From a virus, in the IMG/VR virus record IMGVR_UViG_3300034071_002139, positions 1 through 31,103 of that record: a stretch of DNA of 31,103 bases. One strand, 5' to 3'. The translations under genes and the position numbers were made by a program. The notes beneath the pieces are model-generated. The model was not told where the DNA came from and made no database searches. It was given only the letters and a program-made list of their open reading frames with translations. This document shows, one piece after another, positions 5,575-14,480 of this stretch (its first letter is position 1; the number at the start of each line of letters is the position of its first letter).

Positions 5575-5928
5575 ATGAACCACCCCATCCCTACCCTCGA
5601 CCGCCTCATCATTGTCGTCGGCCCGCCACAGAGCGGGAAGACGCTCAATGCCCGGGTTATCGCCGAGCACTTCAAGTGTCCGGTTTACGACGATCTCAAC
5701 ACCCTCGCGCAGGACTACCAGTTCGAGGACTTCGTTTCCGCGGTATTGATTTGCTCCGCGCCACCGTCGGTTCAACACGGTGCTTTCGCAGAAGACTGCG
5801 GACCCCGTTTTGTCATCAAGCACGAGCGGCGCTACGTCTACGCCCGTGAGGTGCGTCTTGAATCCCCCGATCGTTTGCGCGGCAGCGTCGTCGGTTGGGT
5901 CGACCCCAAACCCATGGAGAAGCTTTGA
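5575..5928 (+). CDS. Small P-loop NTPase-like protein
   Basis: The 117-residue product has a Walker A motif at residues 16-23 (G-P-P-Q-S-G-K-T) after a hydrophobic strand (R-L-I-I-V-V), then a helix and Y-D-D-L. The beginning matches small phage nucleotide-binding proteins and kinases. There is no clear Walker B or lid, and the protein is shorter than typical nucleoside monophosphate kinases. It may be a reduced kinase-like protein or a small ATP-binding accessory factor. No promoter or ribosome binding site is evident; it lies after a hairpin in the replication cluster. Confidence 0.6.
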   Translation: MNHPIPTLDRLIIVVGPPQSGKTLNARVIAEHFKCPVYDDLNTLAQDYQFEDFVSAVLICSAPPSVQHGAFAEDCGPRFVIKHERRYVYAREVRLESPDRLRGSVVGWVDPKPMEKL

Positions 5929-5931
5929 CCG

Positions 5932-6357
5932 ATGAATTCCGAAAAACTCCCCTCCGTCTACGTCACTTACGACACTCGCCGCAAGGTGTGGGTCTTGATG
6001 TTCGACTACAAGCTCTCGTTGCCGGTAGACAAGCGGGAGCGGATCGACGTGTCGATTCCCGCGGGCTTCGAGTTTGACCTTGCCTCCATCCCCCGGCCGA
6101 TCTGGCCCCTTATTGGCAGCTTTGAGTTGTCCCTCGTCGCCCCTCTGATCCACGATTATTTCTACCAATACACTGGGCGACCGGTCTACCATCGCCGCAT
6201 CCTTGACAACCTCCCGGTTCCCGCCGGTTCGTGGCATGACGTGTCGCGGGCCGAGGCCGACAGGCTCTTTCTCTCCCTCATGCTGCGCGAAGGGGTGACC
6301 TCGTGGAAAGCTTACGCCGCCTATCGTGCCGTTCGCCTCTTCGCCCATCGCTGGTAG
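5932..6357 (+). CDS. DUF1353 family protein
   Basis: The 141-residue product shows the DUF1353 pattern: a conserved I-P-A-G-F-E-F-D-L-A-S-I-P-R segment, then A-P-L-I-H-D-Y-F-Y, then S-R-A-E-A-D-R-L-F and a C-terminal Y-R-A-V-R-L-F. Proteins of this family are common in phages and prophages and their biochemical role is not established. The conserved Asp and His residues in F-D-L-A-S and I-H-D could be catalytic or metal-binding. It begins three bases after the P-loop gene stop, so the two are probably co-translated. Length is normal for the family. Confidence 0.75.
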   Translation: MNSEKLPSVYVTYDTRRKVWVLMFDYKLSLPVDKRERIDVSIPAGFEFDLASIPRPIWPLIGSFELSLVAPLIHDYFYQYTGRPVYHRRILDNLPVPAGSWHDVSRAEADRLFLSLMLREGVTSWKAYAAYRAVRLFAHRW

Positions 6358-6360
6358 CAT
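6332..6360 (+). promoter_or_regulatory. Weak promoter before the DUF3310 gene
   Basis: TTCGCC (6332-6337), a 17-bp spacer and TAGCAT (6355-6360) precede the ATG at 6367 by six bases. The spacing matches the stronger leaderless promoters of this genome, but the -35 box is poor. Confidence 0.3.
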
Positions 6361-6366
6361 CTCCCC

Positions 6367-6795
6367 ATGAACAACACCCACGACCCCGTCAACCATCCCG
6401 AGCATTACACGTCACACCCGAGCGGCGTCGAGTGCATCGATGTCACCAGACACATGACCTTCAACATCGGGAACGTCATCAAGTATTGTTGGCGCTCGGG
6501 TTTGAAGGGCGGCAACCCAAGTGTGCAGGATCTCCGCAAAGCCGCGTGGTATCTGGAAGACGAAATCCGCCGCATCGAAAGAACCACCGATCACATCCTC
6601 AACATGGCTCCCGGTGACGGAATCAAATCGATCCTGAGTGTGAAATATCACAACGACGTCAAGTCGGAACTCGACGAGGCCGCCCGGAAGATCCACGAGG
6701 CAGTCAACGCCGTGCCGAGCGAAGCGGAGGCGCTGTGGAACCATAAAACCGGCGCTCCCTACAAGTCCTGCTACTACAATAACGCGCCCGAGTGA
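6367..6795 (+). CDS. DUF3310 family phage protein
   Basis: The N-terminal 65 residues carry the DUF3310 signature: V-N-H-P-E-H-Y, G-V-E-C-I-D-V, an F-N-I-G-N-V-I-K-Y-C-W-R stretch, G-L-K-G-G and K-A-A-W-Y-L. This domain is widespread in phages, often near replication or nucleotide metabolism genes, and its activity is not established. The C-terminal half (about 70-142) is a helical extension with no recognised motif, so the protein is longer than the minimal domain. The stop codon overlaps the GTG start of the helicase-nuclease gene. Confidence 0.8.
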   Translation: MNNTHDPVNHPEHYTSHPSGVECIDVTRHMTFNIGNVIKYCWRSGLKGGNPSVQDLRKAAWYLEDEIRRIERTTDHILNMAPGDGIKSILSVKYHNDVKSELDEAARKIHEAVNAVPSEAEALWNHKTGAPYKSCYYNNAPE

Positions 6796-9413
6796 AGACT
6801 CTCTACCCAGTCCAAGAGATTGCAGTCTCGCAGATGGAGCAGATTCTCCGGAAGCGCGGCAGCGTTTTGAACTCGTCGGACACCGGCACGGGCAAAACGC
6901 TCATGTCGGTAGAGCTTTCCCGACGTCTCAATCTCGCGCCTCTCGTCGTCTGCCCCAAGGCGGTGATCCCGTCATGGCAGCGCACCTTCGACGAGCAGGG
7001 CGTCGAGTATCTCGGTGTCATCAATTACGAGTCTTTGCGCACCGGGAACACCTTCTTTGGCTACTGGGATGGGCCGAAGCCGAAGAAAGGGAAAGAGGAT
7101 CGTCGCCCTTTTGTATACAATGAGGACATCCGCCTCATTATTTGGGATGAATCGCATCGGGCAAAAGCGGAGCGGTCGCAGAACGCACGGATGTTGCGGT
7201 GGGCCAAGGACCCGAAGCGCATGAACGTCCTTGTTTCCGCCACCGCAGCGTCTAATCCGTCCGAAATGCGGGCAGTCGGCTATCACCTCGGGCTCCACGA
7301 GTGGACCAACTTCCGCCTGTGGGCCAAGAACCACGGGTGTTCCATCGATCCATGGGACAATCTCAAGTTCACCGACTCTCCCAAACGGGCCCTTGAGTGG
7401 CTTACGGAGCTACGTCAAGAGATCTACCCCCACCTCGGTGTCAAAGTTTCCCGGGCCGACATGGCGCAGTTCTTTACCGAGAGCCAGATCATCGACGACC
7501 CCCTCGACTTTGGCGACGGAGGAAAGATCGACGAACTCTACGCCGAGGTCGAGACCTTCATGGCCGAACTCGAAGCCAAGGAAGCACTCGACGACCCTCA
7601 TCCTGCGGCCGAGGCGTTGATCGCCATGCTTCGTGCCCGCCAGCGCATCGAACTGTTGAAGGTCGCGCTGATCGTCGAAATGGCCGAGGAGGCGATCAAG
7701 GAGGGAATGCGGGTTGCCGTCTTCTTGAACTTCAACGCATCCGTCCAAGCCGTCAGTGAAAAGATGGGAGGGTGCCCGGTGATCTGGGGAACAGACCCTC
7801 TGACCCAGATGACTCAATCCTCTGCGGCCCGGCAGCAGGTCATCGACGCCTTCCAAGCCAACACCGAGCCGGTCATTGTTCTCAATATTGAGGCGGGCGG
7901 CGTTGCCATCTCCCTGCACGACGAACTTGGCGACGCACCCCGCCTTGCGCTCATCTCACCAACGTGGAATGAGAAAAGTTTGCATCAAGTGCTCGGAAGA
8001 GTTGACAGAGCCGGAGCAAAAACCAATACTGTCCAGCGCATCCTTTACGCTGCTGGCTCCGTCGAGGAGCAGGTTCGCGAATCGATGATGCGCAAGTTGG
8101 AGAATCTCCGGAATCTCCATGATTTCTCAGCCTTAACCACTGCCCCTGATCCTATGCCCCCCAAGAAAAAGGCCGAAGCTTCGGCCCCTGTTACCGTCGT
8201 CGTGGACGATTCCGTTGCCGAGGAACCGGCACACGCCCACTACTCGCCCTCGTCGCTCAAATACTTCGAGATCTGCCCCTCCTACCTCAACCGGCAGGAT
8301 GACGACAGCAATCCCGCTGCCGAGCAAGGAACCCGCATTCACCACGCTCTCGAACACGAGGACACCAGCAAACTCCACAACGAGGAGGAACACCGTCTCT
8401 ATGAGATGACGCTCGCCTGCGCTCAAGGCAACGAGGAAGCTCACGGCGTTCAAGACGCGGAACTGCTTCGCGAAATTCGACTCAAGATCGACCTGCACCA
8501 CCACACCACGTTCGGGACCCTTGACCGCCTCCGCATTGCCGGTCGCATCGCCGTCGCACAAGACTACAAATTTGGAGTCAACCCGGTTGACGACGCCGAC
8601 ATCAACGCGCAAGCGTGGACTTACTCCCTCGGCATCTTTCAGCTTTACCCCGAGGTTGAGATCATCCATTTCTATTTCCTCATTCCCAAGCAGGAGACCG
8701 TCACCCACGCCATCTTTGTTCGACACGCCGACGTCGAGCCCGAGGATTGGTGGACCGAGGAGCACTATGTCTCTGCGACGTATGATGACATCCGCCTTCG
8801 CGTGAACCTCATCATCTCCCGCTCCGAGGAAATTACCAAGATTCCGGCCGAGCATCGGGAATACAACCCGCAGGCTCACGTCTGCGAGTTCTGCGGATTC
8901 AAGGAACGGTGCAAGGCACTCAGCGATAAAGCACTCGTGATCGCTGCAAAGCTTGAGCCGGGTCTTGCTCTGCCGACCGCCGTCGACCCGGATCTCATTG
9001 ACGACCCTGCGGAACTCGGCCGACTTCGCATGACCGTCCACGTCCTTGAAGGCTGGGTTGAAGCGATGAAGAAGGCGGTCAACCGCGTTCACAAGGAGAG
9101 AGGACTCGAATGTGAGGGGTTTTCGTGGAAGACCCGCACCATCAGCCGGTCCATCACCGATCCGCTCGCGGCACTCAATGTGCTGGTCGACGAGTTCCAT
9201 TTCGACAAGAACCAATTTACCGACGCGTATTTTGATGCCGTCGGCAGCGTCTCGATCGAGAAGCTGGAAAAGGTGCTCCTTCGCCACAAGCCAGAGGGGG
9301 CCGACAAAGAAGATTTTCTGGAGGCTGCGATGAGCATTCTCCGGGAACACGAGGTCTTGACCGGAGGTGACCAAGAGATTGGCTTCTTCCAGATTGACCG
9401 AACCAAAAAATAA
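6792..9413 (+). CDS. SNF2-type helicase fused to an iron-sulfur PD-(D/E)XK nuclease
   Basis: The 873-residue protein joins two enzymes usually encoded separately. Residues of about 1-440 form an SF2/SNF2-like ATPase: Walker A S-D-T-G-T-G-K-T (29-36), D-E-S-H (119-122), V-S-A-T-A motif III and Q-V-L-G-R-V-D-R (399-406). A Pro/Ala/Lys linker at about 445-480 leads to a RecB/AddB/Cas4-like nuclease. That part has C495 in I-C-P-S, a G-T-R-I-H-H motif, an acidic D-Y-K motif at 591-593, and C698-x2-C701-x5-C707, the four-cysteine arrangement that holds a 4Fe-4S cluster. It should translocate on DNA and degrade or process ends, in recombination or replication. The GTG at 6792 overlaps the previous stop. 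A single open frame spans both halves. Confidence 0.8.
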   Translation: MKTLYPVQEIAVSQMEQILRKRGSVLNSSDTGTGKTLMSVELSRRLNLAPLVVCPKAVIPSWQRTFDEQGVEYLGVINYESLRTGNTFFGYWDGPKPKKGKEDRRPFVYNEDIRLIIWDESHRAKAERSQNARMLRWAKDPKRMNVLVSATAASNPSEMRAVGYHLGLHEWTNFRLWAKNHGCSIDPWDNLKFTDSPKRALEWLTELRQEIYPHLGVKVSRADMAQFFTESQIIDDPLDFGDGGKIDELYAEVETFMAELEAKEALDDPHPAAEALIAMLRARQRIELLKVALIVEMAEEAIKEGMRVAVFLNFNASVQAVSEKMGGCPVIWGTDPLTQMTQSSAARQQVIDAFQANTEPVIVLNIEAGGVAISLHDELGDAPRLALISPTWNEKSLHQVLGRVDRAGAKTNTVQRILYAAGSVEEQVRESMMRKLENLRNLHDFSALTTAPDPMPPKKKAEASAPVTVVVDDSVAEEPAHAHYSPSSLKYFEICPSYLNRQDDDSNPAAEQGTRIHHALEHEDTSKLHNEEEHRLYEMTLACAQGNEEAHGVQDAELLREIRLKIDLHHHTTFGTLDRLRIAGRIAVAQDYKFGVNPVDDADINAQAWTYSLGIFQLYPEVEIIHFYFLIPKQETVTHAIFVRHADVEPEDWWTEEHYVSATYDDIRLRVNLIISRSEEITKIPAEHREYNPQAHVCEFCGFKERCKALSDKALVIAAKLEPGLALPTAVDPDLIDDPAELGRLRMTVHVLEGWVEAMKKAVNRVHKERGLECEGFSWKTRTISRSITDPLAALNVLVDEFHFDKNQFTDAYFDAVGSVSIEKLEKVLLRHKPEGADKEDFLEAAMSILREHEVLTGGDQEIGFFQIDRTKK

Positions 9414-9452
9414 AACAAAACCAATACCAACTAAAAAACCAATACTACTACC

Positions 9453-10352
9453 ATGAGCAAACTCCAATTCGGAAAGCCCGCCACTGCCGCAGCCCCCAAA
9501 GCCGCTCCTGCCCCGACGCCCGTCGTCGAAGCGCAGGCAACGGTTGTGGCGGAAGCCCCCGCCCCCAAGAAGGCAACTCCTCGTGCTGCCAAGCCCGCTG
9601 AAGTCGCCCCGGTCGCCGACCCGACTCCCGCCCCGACGACCGCACTTGCGGCTCCGGCGTCGTCGGCCATCGGCATCGAAGGCGAACTCGATCAGCGCGA
9701 CATTCGCCTCCCCCGGTTCAACACCGTCAATCCTACCTCGAAGCTCTGCACCGAGCAGGATTTCCCTGCCGGAGCCATCGTCTTCGAGAAGGAAGTCACA
9801 CTTTTCGAGAAAGGTGCCGATCAACTCGACACCGTCGTTCTTCGCCTCAAGAAGGTTTTCCAACAGAAGCTCCCCTTCGACAGCGAGGAGCGCCCGCAGG
9901 TTTTTGACAGCAGCGCCGAGGTCGAAGCCAACGGCGGCACGATCAAATACTCCAAGGAAGCGGAGGAAGATGGTCGCTTCTACCAGAGCGTCGCTCACAT
10001 CGTTCTCGCTGTCCGTGCCCCCAATGACCTTCCCGCCGAGGAAGTCTACCGTTTCTCTTACGAGCACGGCGGAGCCAACTGGGCGGTCGGTGTCATTACC
10101 GTCGCGGGATCGAGCTACACGTCCTTCGCCGTTCCGGTCATCAACAAGGCGTATGGCGCTCTCAAGGCCACAGGTCTTGCTGGCGGTCTCTGGGGCGTCA
10201 GCACCGAAAAGCGCAGTAACGACAAGAACACTTGGTATGTCCCGGTGGCGAAGTTCGCCAGTGTCTTGACCGACGCTGACGACCTCGCGTTCTTCCGTGA
10301 TCTCGCCTCGGTTTACAGTCTCGATCTCAACGCACACTCCGAAGAAGAGTAA
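9453..10352 (+). CDS. Probable ssDNA-binding or recombination accessory protein
   Basis: The 299-residue product has a low-complexity Ala/Pro/Lys-rich N-terminal arm (about 8-75) and a folded domain from about 80 to 290. The domain has alternating strands (R-D-I-R-L-P-R-F, V-V-L-R-L-K-K-V, N-T-W-Y-V-P-V-A) and an acidic tail ending S-E-E-E. An acidic tail is typical of ssDNA-binding proteins that recruit partners. In many phages a RecB-like nuclease gene is followed by such a protein and then by the polymerase, as here. I do not recognise the family from sequence, so the call rests on order and tail. It is followed by a strong terminator. No ribosome binding site is visible. Confidence 0.45.
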   Translation: MSKLQFGKPATAAAPKAAPAPTPVVEAQATVVAEAPAPKKATPRAAKPAEVAPVADPTPAPTTALAAPASSAIGIEGELDQRDIRLPRFNTVNPTSKLCTEQDFPAGAIVFEKEVTLFEKGADQLDTVVLRLKKVFQQKLPFDSEERPQVFDSSAEVEANGGTIKYSKEAEEDGRFYQSVAHIVLAVRAPNDLPAEEVYRFSYEHGGANWAVGVITVAGSSYTSFAVPVINKAYGALKATGLAGGLWGVSTEKRSNDKNTWYVPVAKFASVLTDADDLAFFRDLASVYSLDLNAHSEEE

Positions 10353-10370
10353 TCTTTCCGAGTGCCTCAC

Positions 10371-10401
10371 GGGGGAGTGTCGAAAGGCGCTCCCCCTTTT
10401 T
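10371..10401 (+). terminator. Intrinsic terminator after the ssDNA-binding candidate
   Basis: GGGGGAG (10371-10377) pairs with CTCCCCC (10390-10396), and T run 10397-10401 follows. It lies 18 bases after the stop codon and should close the 4.67-10.35 kb operon, or reduce readthrough into the polymerase gene. Confidence 0.85.
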
Positions 10402-10431
10402 CGGCTCCACTGAAGTAACCACACCTTGACC

Positions 10432-12282
10432 ATGCACCCGAAAACCGCCGCCGTTGACTTCGAGACCTTTTACCAGAAATCCCGCTACTCCACCCAGATC
10501 CAAGGGCCTCGCGGGTATGTCGACCATCCTGAGTTCGACGCCTACATGGTGTCCATTGCCACCTCCGACGGGGGTGAATTTGTTGGGCACCCTTCCGAAT
10601 TTGATTTTCACGACCTCGACGGATACGCGTGGCTCTCGCACAACCGCGGGTTTGATTTCCTCGTCTACCAGAAACTCCTTGCGACCGGGAAGACCACCGG
10701 CCCGAAGGACCCCGAGTGGCATTGCACCGCCGACCTCGCCGCCTATCTCGGCTACCCCCGCGCCCTCGCACAGGTTCTCGCTATGCTTTACGGAGTCTCT
10801 CTCGACAAGGGAGTGCGAGACCGCATGAGCGGGCAGAAGTGGGAGTCCATGTCGCCGCAGGAGCAGGAAGATGTTCGTAACTACGCCATGGAGGACGTGC
10901 GCTACCTCAACCGATTCTGGCAGGACTACGGCCCGATCTGGCCCGAGCACGAGCGCCGCATCTCGGATCTGACGCTGCGAATGAAGAACGCCGGTCTTCC
11001 GATCGACGATGCCAAGCTCGACCAGTCTATCAAGACGCTCCGGCAGAAGTTGTTCGATCTTGAAGAAGCAATCCCATGGTTTGATCGCAGCAATCCCAAG
11101 GAGAAAGCGAAAACCCCCCTCTCACCCAAAGCGATGGCCGAGGAGTGTTTGAAGATCGGACTCCCGGTGCCCTCTTCGCGGGCGAAGGCAAGTGCCGCTG
11201 CACAGGCGTGGCTCGAAGAATACGGAGATCAGGCTCCTTTTGTTCGCGCGATGGGTGAATGGAACTCCGTCAACTCTCTCCTTCAAAAGCTCACCACCCT
11301 GCGTGAGCGAATCATCTTCCCCGAGGAGGACGACTTTGCCTACCAGCACCTCCCCGCGGAATTGCGAAACGGGCAGACTGCGTGGTGTCCCTACGGGCTC
11401 AAATACTTCGGAGCGCACACCGGGCGCGACTCTGGCGGGGAGGGCTTGAACGTACTTAACATGCACCGTGGCTCGGTAGCCGGAATCGATTTCCGTAGCC
11501 ACATCGTCGCCCCGGCTGGATTCAAGTTTGTTTCGGCCGATTACTCGCAGATCGAACCGCGGGTGCTCGCTTGGTTGGCCGAAGATGACGCGTTCCTCGA
11601 TGCTGTTCGTTCCGGAATCGACCCCTACGTCGCTTTCGGGATACACACCCTCGGGCATCTAGGAGACTGGAACAAGCAGGACCGGCAGGTCTGGAAGATG
11701 ATGGTTCTCTCGCTCGGATACCAAGCCGGGGGCGAGAAGTTCCAAGGAGCGGCAAAGTCGATGGGCGGTCTCGAACTGACTCTCGAAGAGGCGAAGGATC
11801 TTGTTCGTCTCTACCGTCGCAAGAACAAGAAAGTCGCTGATCGGACCAAGGGCTTTTGGGCACTCATGGAAAACGAGCTTCGGAGGCAGAGCAAGACAGC
11901 AGGAGGCTCGGGCACGGCAACGGTGACCCTTCCGTCTGAGCGCACCATTACCTATCGAAATGTGGTAGGGCGGAGCAACTTGACCGCTGATCTTGCAACC
12001 GAGGCAGGGTATCGAAAGTCCCATATTTACGGGGGTTTGGCGACAGAAAACGTAGTGCAGGCATGTAGCCGGGACATCTTCTTCGATGGATACCTTGGAA
12101 TCGCCGCTGCTGGGCTCTCCGTGGTCCTCCGCATCTACGACGAATTTCTAATCCTCGTGCGAGAGGAGGAAGCGGAAAACGCAAGACACATCACCGAGCA
12201 GATTATGGGAACCCCGCCCGAGTGGGCTGCGGATCTCCCGGTCGCCGCGGAAGCAGAAATTATCGACATCTACACCAAATGA
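10432..12282 (+). CDS. DNA polymerase, family A, with 3'-5' exonuclease domain
   Basis: The 616-residue product has an N-terminal proofreading domain: ExoI V-D-F-E-T (D9, E11), ExoII around L-S-H-N-R-G-F-D-F, and ExoIII Y-A-M-E-D. The polymerase domain follows: motif A A-D-Y-S-Q-I-E-P-R (D370, E375), motif B R418-Q-V-W-K422-M-M and motif C I-Y-D-E (568-571). There is no 5'-3' exonuclease domain, as usual in phage enzymes. Motif C has Tyr where most family members have His. I choose the ATG at 10432; a TTG two codons earlier is also possible. It replicates the phage genome with the primase-helicase encoded next to it, whose start overlaps this stop. Confidence 0.9.
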   Translation: MHPKTAAVDFETFYQKSRYSTQIQGPRGYVDHPEFDAYMVSIATSDGGEFVGHPSEFDFHDLDGYAWLSHNRGFDFLVYQKLLATGKTTGPKDPEWHCTADLAAYLGYPRALAQVLAMLYGVSLDKGVRDRMSGQKWESMSPQEQEDVRNYAMEDVRYLNRFWQDYGPIWPEHERRISDLTLRMKNAGLPIDDAKLDQSIKTLRQKLFDLEEAIPWFDRSNPKEKAKTPLSPKAMAEECLKIGLPVPSSRAKASAAAQAWLEEYGDQAPFVRAMGEWNSVNSLLQKLTTLRERIIFPEEDDFAYQHLPAELRNGQTAWCPYGLKYFGAHTGRDSGGEGLNVLNMHRGSVAGIDFRSHIVAPAGFKFVSADYSQIEPRVLAWLAEDDAFLDAVRSGIDPYVAFGIHTLGHLGDWNKQDRQVWKMMVLSLGYQAGGEKFQGAAKSMGGLELTLEEAKDLVRLYRRKNKKVADRTKGFWALMENELRRQSKTAGGSGTATVTLPSERTITYRNVVGRSNLTADLATEAGYRKSHIYGGLATENVVQACSRDIFFDGYLGIAAAGLSVVLRIYDEFLILVREEEAENARHITEQIMGTPPEWAADLPVAAEAEIIDIYTK

Positions 12283-14480
12283 CCACGCCCTCGTTCCGCG
12301 CCGCTACCAATTTGTCGTCTGACGCTCTCGTTCTTCTTGACGCTCCCCCGTGGGAATACGACTCCGAACGCCCCGAAGGGCTCACGTCAAAAGCAAAGTT
12401 TCGTCAATGGCAACTCAAAGACACCACTTGTCGGATTCACTTCACCCTTGTCGAACCGATCAACCCAAATCACCGGGTCGAGGATGACAACCCGCCCCGA
12501 CGCTTCTTTGGATGGGTCGCCGACTACGATGCCGACATCCAAGCCGACGAGTTCCTTCGACGAGTCGCCAAGGTCGACGCGGAAGTTCGCCCGGTCTGGT
12601 TCAGTCGGACGTTCTCCGGAGGCATTCGGGCGGTGTGGGTTTTCGAGGAGCCAGTGTGGGCTGACTGCCCTGCGGTCGCCGAGAAGTTCATGCGGAACTT
12701 TGCGTCGAGAGCCAAGGCGCAGACTCTCGCTCCCGGCCTTGACCCTGCCTCCTACCAACCCCACATGCTTTGGGAACACGGGACCGACTGGGCTCCGGTG
12801 CCCGAGTCTATCCCGGTTCCGAAGGCGGTGACCCAATCCCTCTATCGGGATTCGGTCATCCAGATCAAAAAGGTTGACGCCCCCTACACGGATCTGCCGA
12901 TGGATGAGATCGCGGCCGAGGTGGAGCGCCGGTTTCCCGGTCGCCTCTACGGCAATGCCCTCGAAGTCGGACAGCGGGTGCCTCTCTTCTGGCTCCCAAT
13001 CACCGACGACGGCAAGGAGAAAGACAAGTCGGCGATCGTCGCGGAATGGGGCGTCTACTCCTTCTCGTCCCGCGCCACACAGGGTAGAATGTTTTGGGAT
13101 GAGTTGCTAGGACACGAGTTTGTCCAGAAATACAAAGAGAAGCGCCTCGATCAGGCGATGACCGGTTGCTACTTCGACGGGAAACTCTACTGGCGCATCG
13201 ATCCCAAGTCAGGCGCGTGGGTTTCTTCGACACGGGAAGATGCGCTTCTCTACCTTCGCGTTGATCGGGGACTGAGCAACAAGACCAAAGGGAAGGAGAC
13301 CTACTCTGAATCTGACCACGCTCTTCTCTGCATCCAGACGATGCACCGGGTTGACTCGACGGCTCCGTTTCTCCACACTCCAGAACAGTTTGTCGAGTGG
13401 AACGGGGAACTCTACCTCAACACCAACCGCCGTCGCCCCATGGACCCGGCTCCGGTCGGATACGGTAATCCGGAGAACTTCCCGTGGATCTCGACTTTCT
13501 TCGAGAACTTCTTTGACCGACACGACGAAGACACCCTCTCTCCGCGGGATTCTTTTCTTGCCGAAATCACCCGCTCCTATCGAGCCTTGCTCGACGCCCG
13601 CCCAGTGCAAGGGCACGCCTTGATTGTGTGTGGCGCGGCGGGATGCGGCAAGTCGCTCCTCGGCACCTACATTCTTCGCCACATTTTCGGCAGCGCCACC
13701 GACGCGGGAAATTTCCTTGCGAAGGGAAGTGCTTTCAACAAGGCGCTCGGAGAGTCTTTTGTCTGGTTCATTGACGACAACCAAAGCGTCGGCACGATGG
13801 CGGCGCACAAGGCATTTTCGGAGATGCTCAAAAAGCATGTCGCGACTCCGGAAGTTTCTGTCCAGCCCAAACACAAGGACGCCCGGGACATTCCGTGGTT
13901 CGGGCGCATCTATGTATCGTGCAACGATGACCCAGACAGCGTCTCGATTATTCCTGACCTTGACATCAACATCGCCGACAAGCTTTGTCTCTATCGTGTC
14001 AACCCAAACTGGCGGGCCCAGTTTCAAGACACGATGGACATGCAGGAACTTCTGCAACACGAGTTGCCCTACTTTTTGCGCTGGTTGCTCGATGAATTTG
14101 AAGTGCCTACCGAACTGCTGACCCCCGATCGGCCCCGATACGGGTTGCAGGTTTACCACCACCCGGGTCTCGTTCAGTCGGCTCGCGAGTCCAGTGCTCA
14201 CTTCCGCATGGCTCAGATGTTGGACATCTACCGGGCACAGTGTCGCCGGGAAGAGCGCAATCGGTTTATCGCAGGAACCTCCTCCGAGTTGTTGGTTCAG
14301 ATGATGCACCCGGACAGTGACATCGCCAATTTGATCCGCGCATCAAACACGAGCCCCATCCAATTCGGGCGTCTTCTCGGAGCCCTCGCGAAGCAGGAGC
14401 ACGGATTGCCGTGGCTCAAGAAGCTCGATAGCAAAAACAACCAGTCCATTTGGCAGATTGACACCCACGACATGCCATGA
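12279..14480 (+). CDS. Primase-helicase (AEP-like primase plus SF3-like helicase)
   Basis: From the ATG at 12279, which overlaps the polymerase stop, the protein has 733 residues. The N-terminal part shows an archaeo-eukaryotic primase-like pattern: A-D-Y-D-A-D (D82, D84, D86) and a later S-G-G-I-R (113-117) before a hydrophobic strand. The C-terminal part is a D5/SF3-like helicase with Walker A G-A-A-G-C-G-K-S (452-459), Walker B F-I-D-D-N (D499, D500) and a sensor-like Y-V-S-C-N-D-D. It should unwind DNA and make primers at the phage fork. The helicase call is firm; the primase call is by pattern and could be a non-catalytic relative. Confidence 0.8.
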   Translation: MTTPSFRAATNLSSDALVLLDAPPWEYDSERPEGLTSKAKFRQWQLKDTTCRIHFTLVEPINPNHRVEDDNPPRRFFGWVADYDADIQADEFLRRVAKVDAEVRPVWFSRTFSGGIRAVWVFEEPVWADCPAVAEKFMRNFASRAKAQTLAPGLDPASYQPHMLWEHGTDWAPVPESIPVPKAVTQSLYRDSVIQIKKVDAPYTDLPMDEIAAEVERRFPGRLYGNALEVGQRVPLFWLPITDDGKEKDKSAIVAEWGVYSFSSRATQGRMFWDELLGHEFVQKYKEKRLDQAMTGCYFDGKLYWRIDPKSGAWVSSTREDALLYLRVDRGLSNKTKGKETYSESDHALLCIQTMHRVDSTAPFLHTPEQFVEWNGELYLNTNRRRPMDPAPVGYGNPENFPWISTFFENFFDRHDEDTLSPRDSFLAEITRSYRALLDARPVQGHALIVCGAAGCGKSLLGTYILRHIFGSATDAGNFLAKGSAFNKALGESFVWFIDDNQSVGTMAAHKAFSEMLKKHVATPEVSVQPKHKDARDIPWFGRIYVSCNDDPDSVSIIPDLDINIADKLCLYRVNPNWRAQFQDTMDMQELLQHELPYFLRWLLDEFEVPTELLTPDRPRYGLQVYHHPGLVQSARESSAHFRMAQMLDIYRAQCRREERNRFIAGTSSELLVQMMHPDSDIANLIRASNTSPIQFGRLLGALAKQEHGLPWLKKLDSKNNQSIWQIDTHDMP

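Noticed and set aside
8133-10433. 766-codon open frame on the minus strand
   Set aside because: It lies opposite the helicase-nuclease and ssDNA-binding genes, which have clear motifs on the + strand. It is a by-product of GC-rich codon structure.
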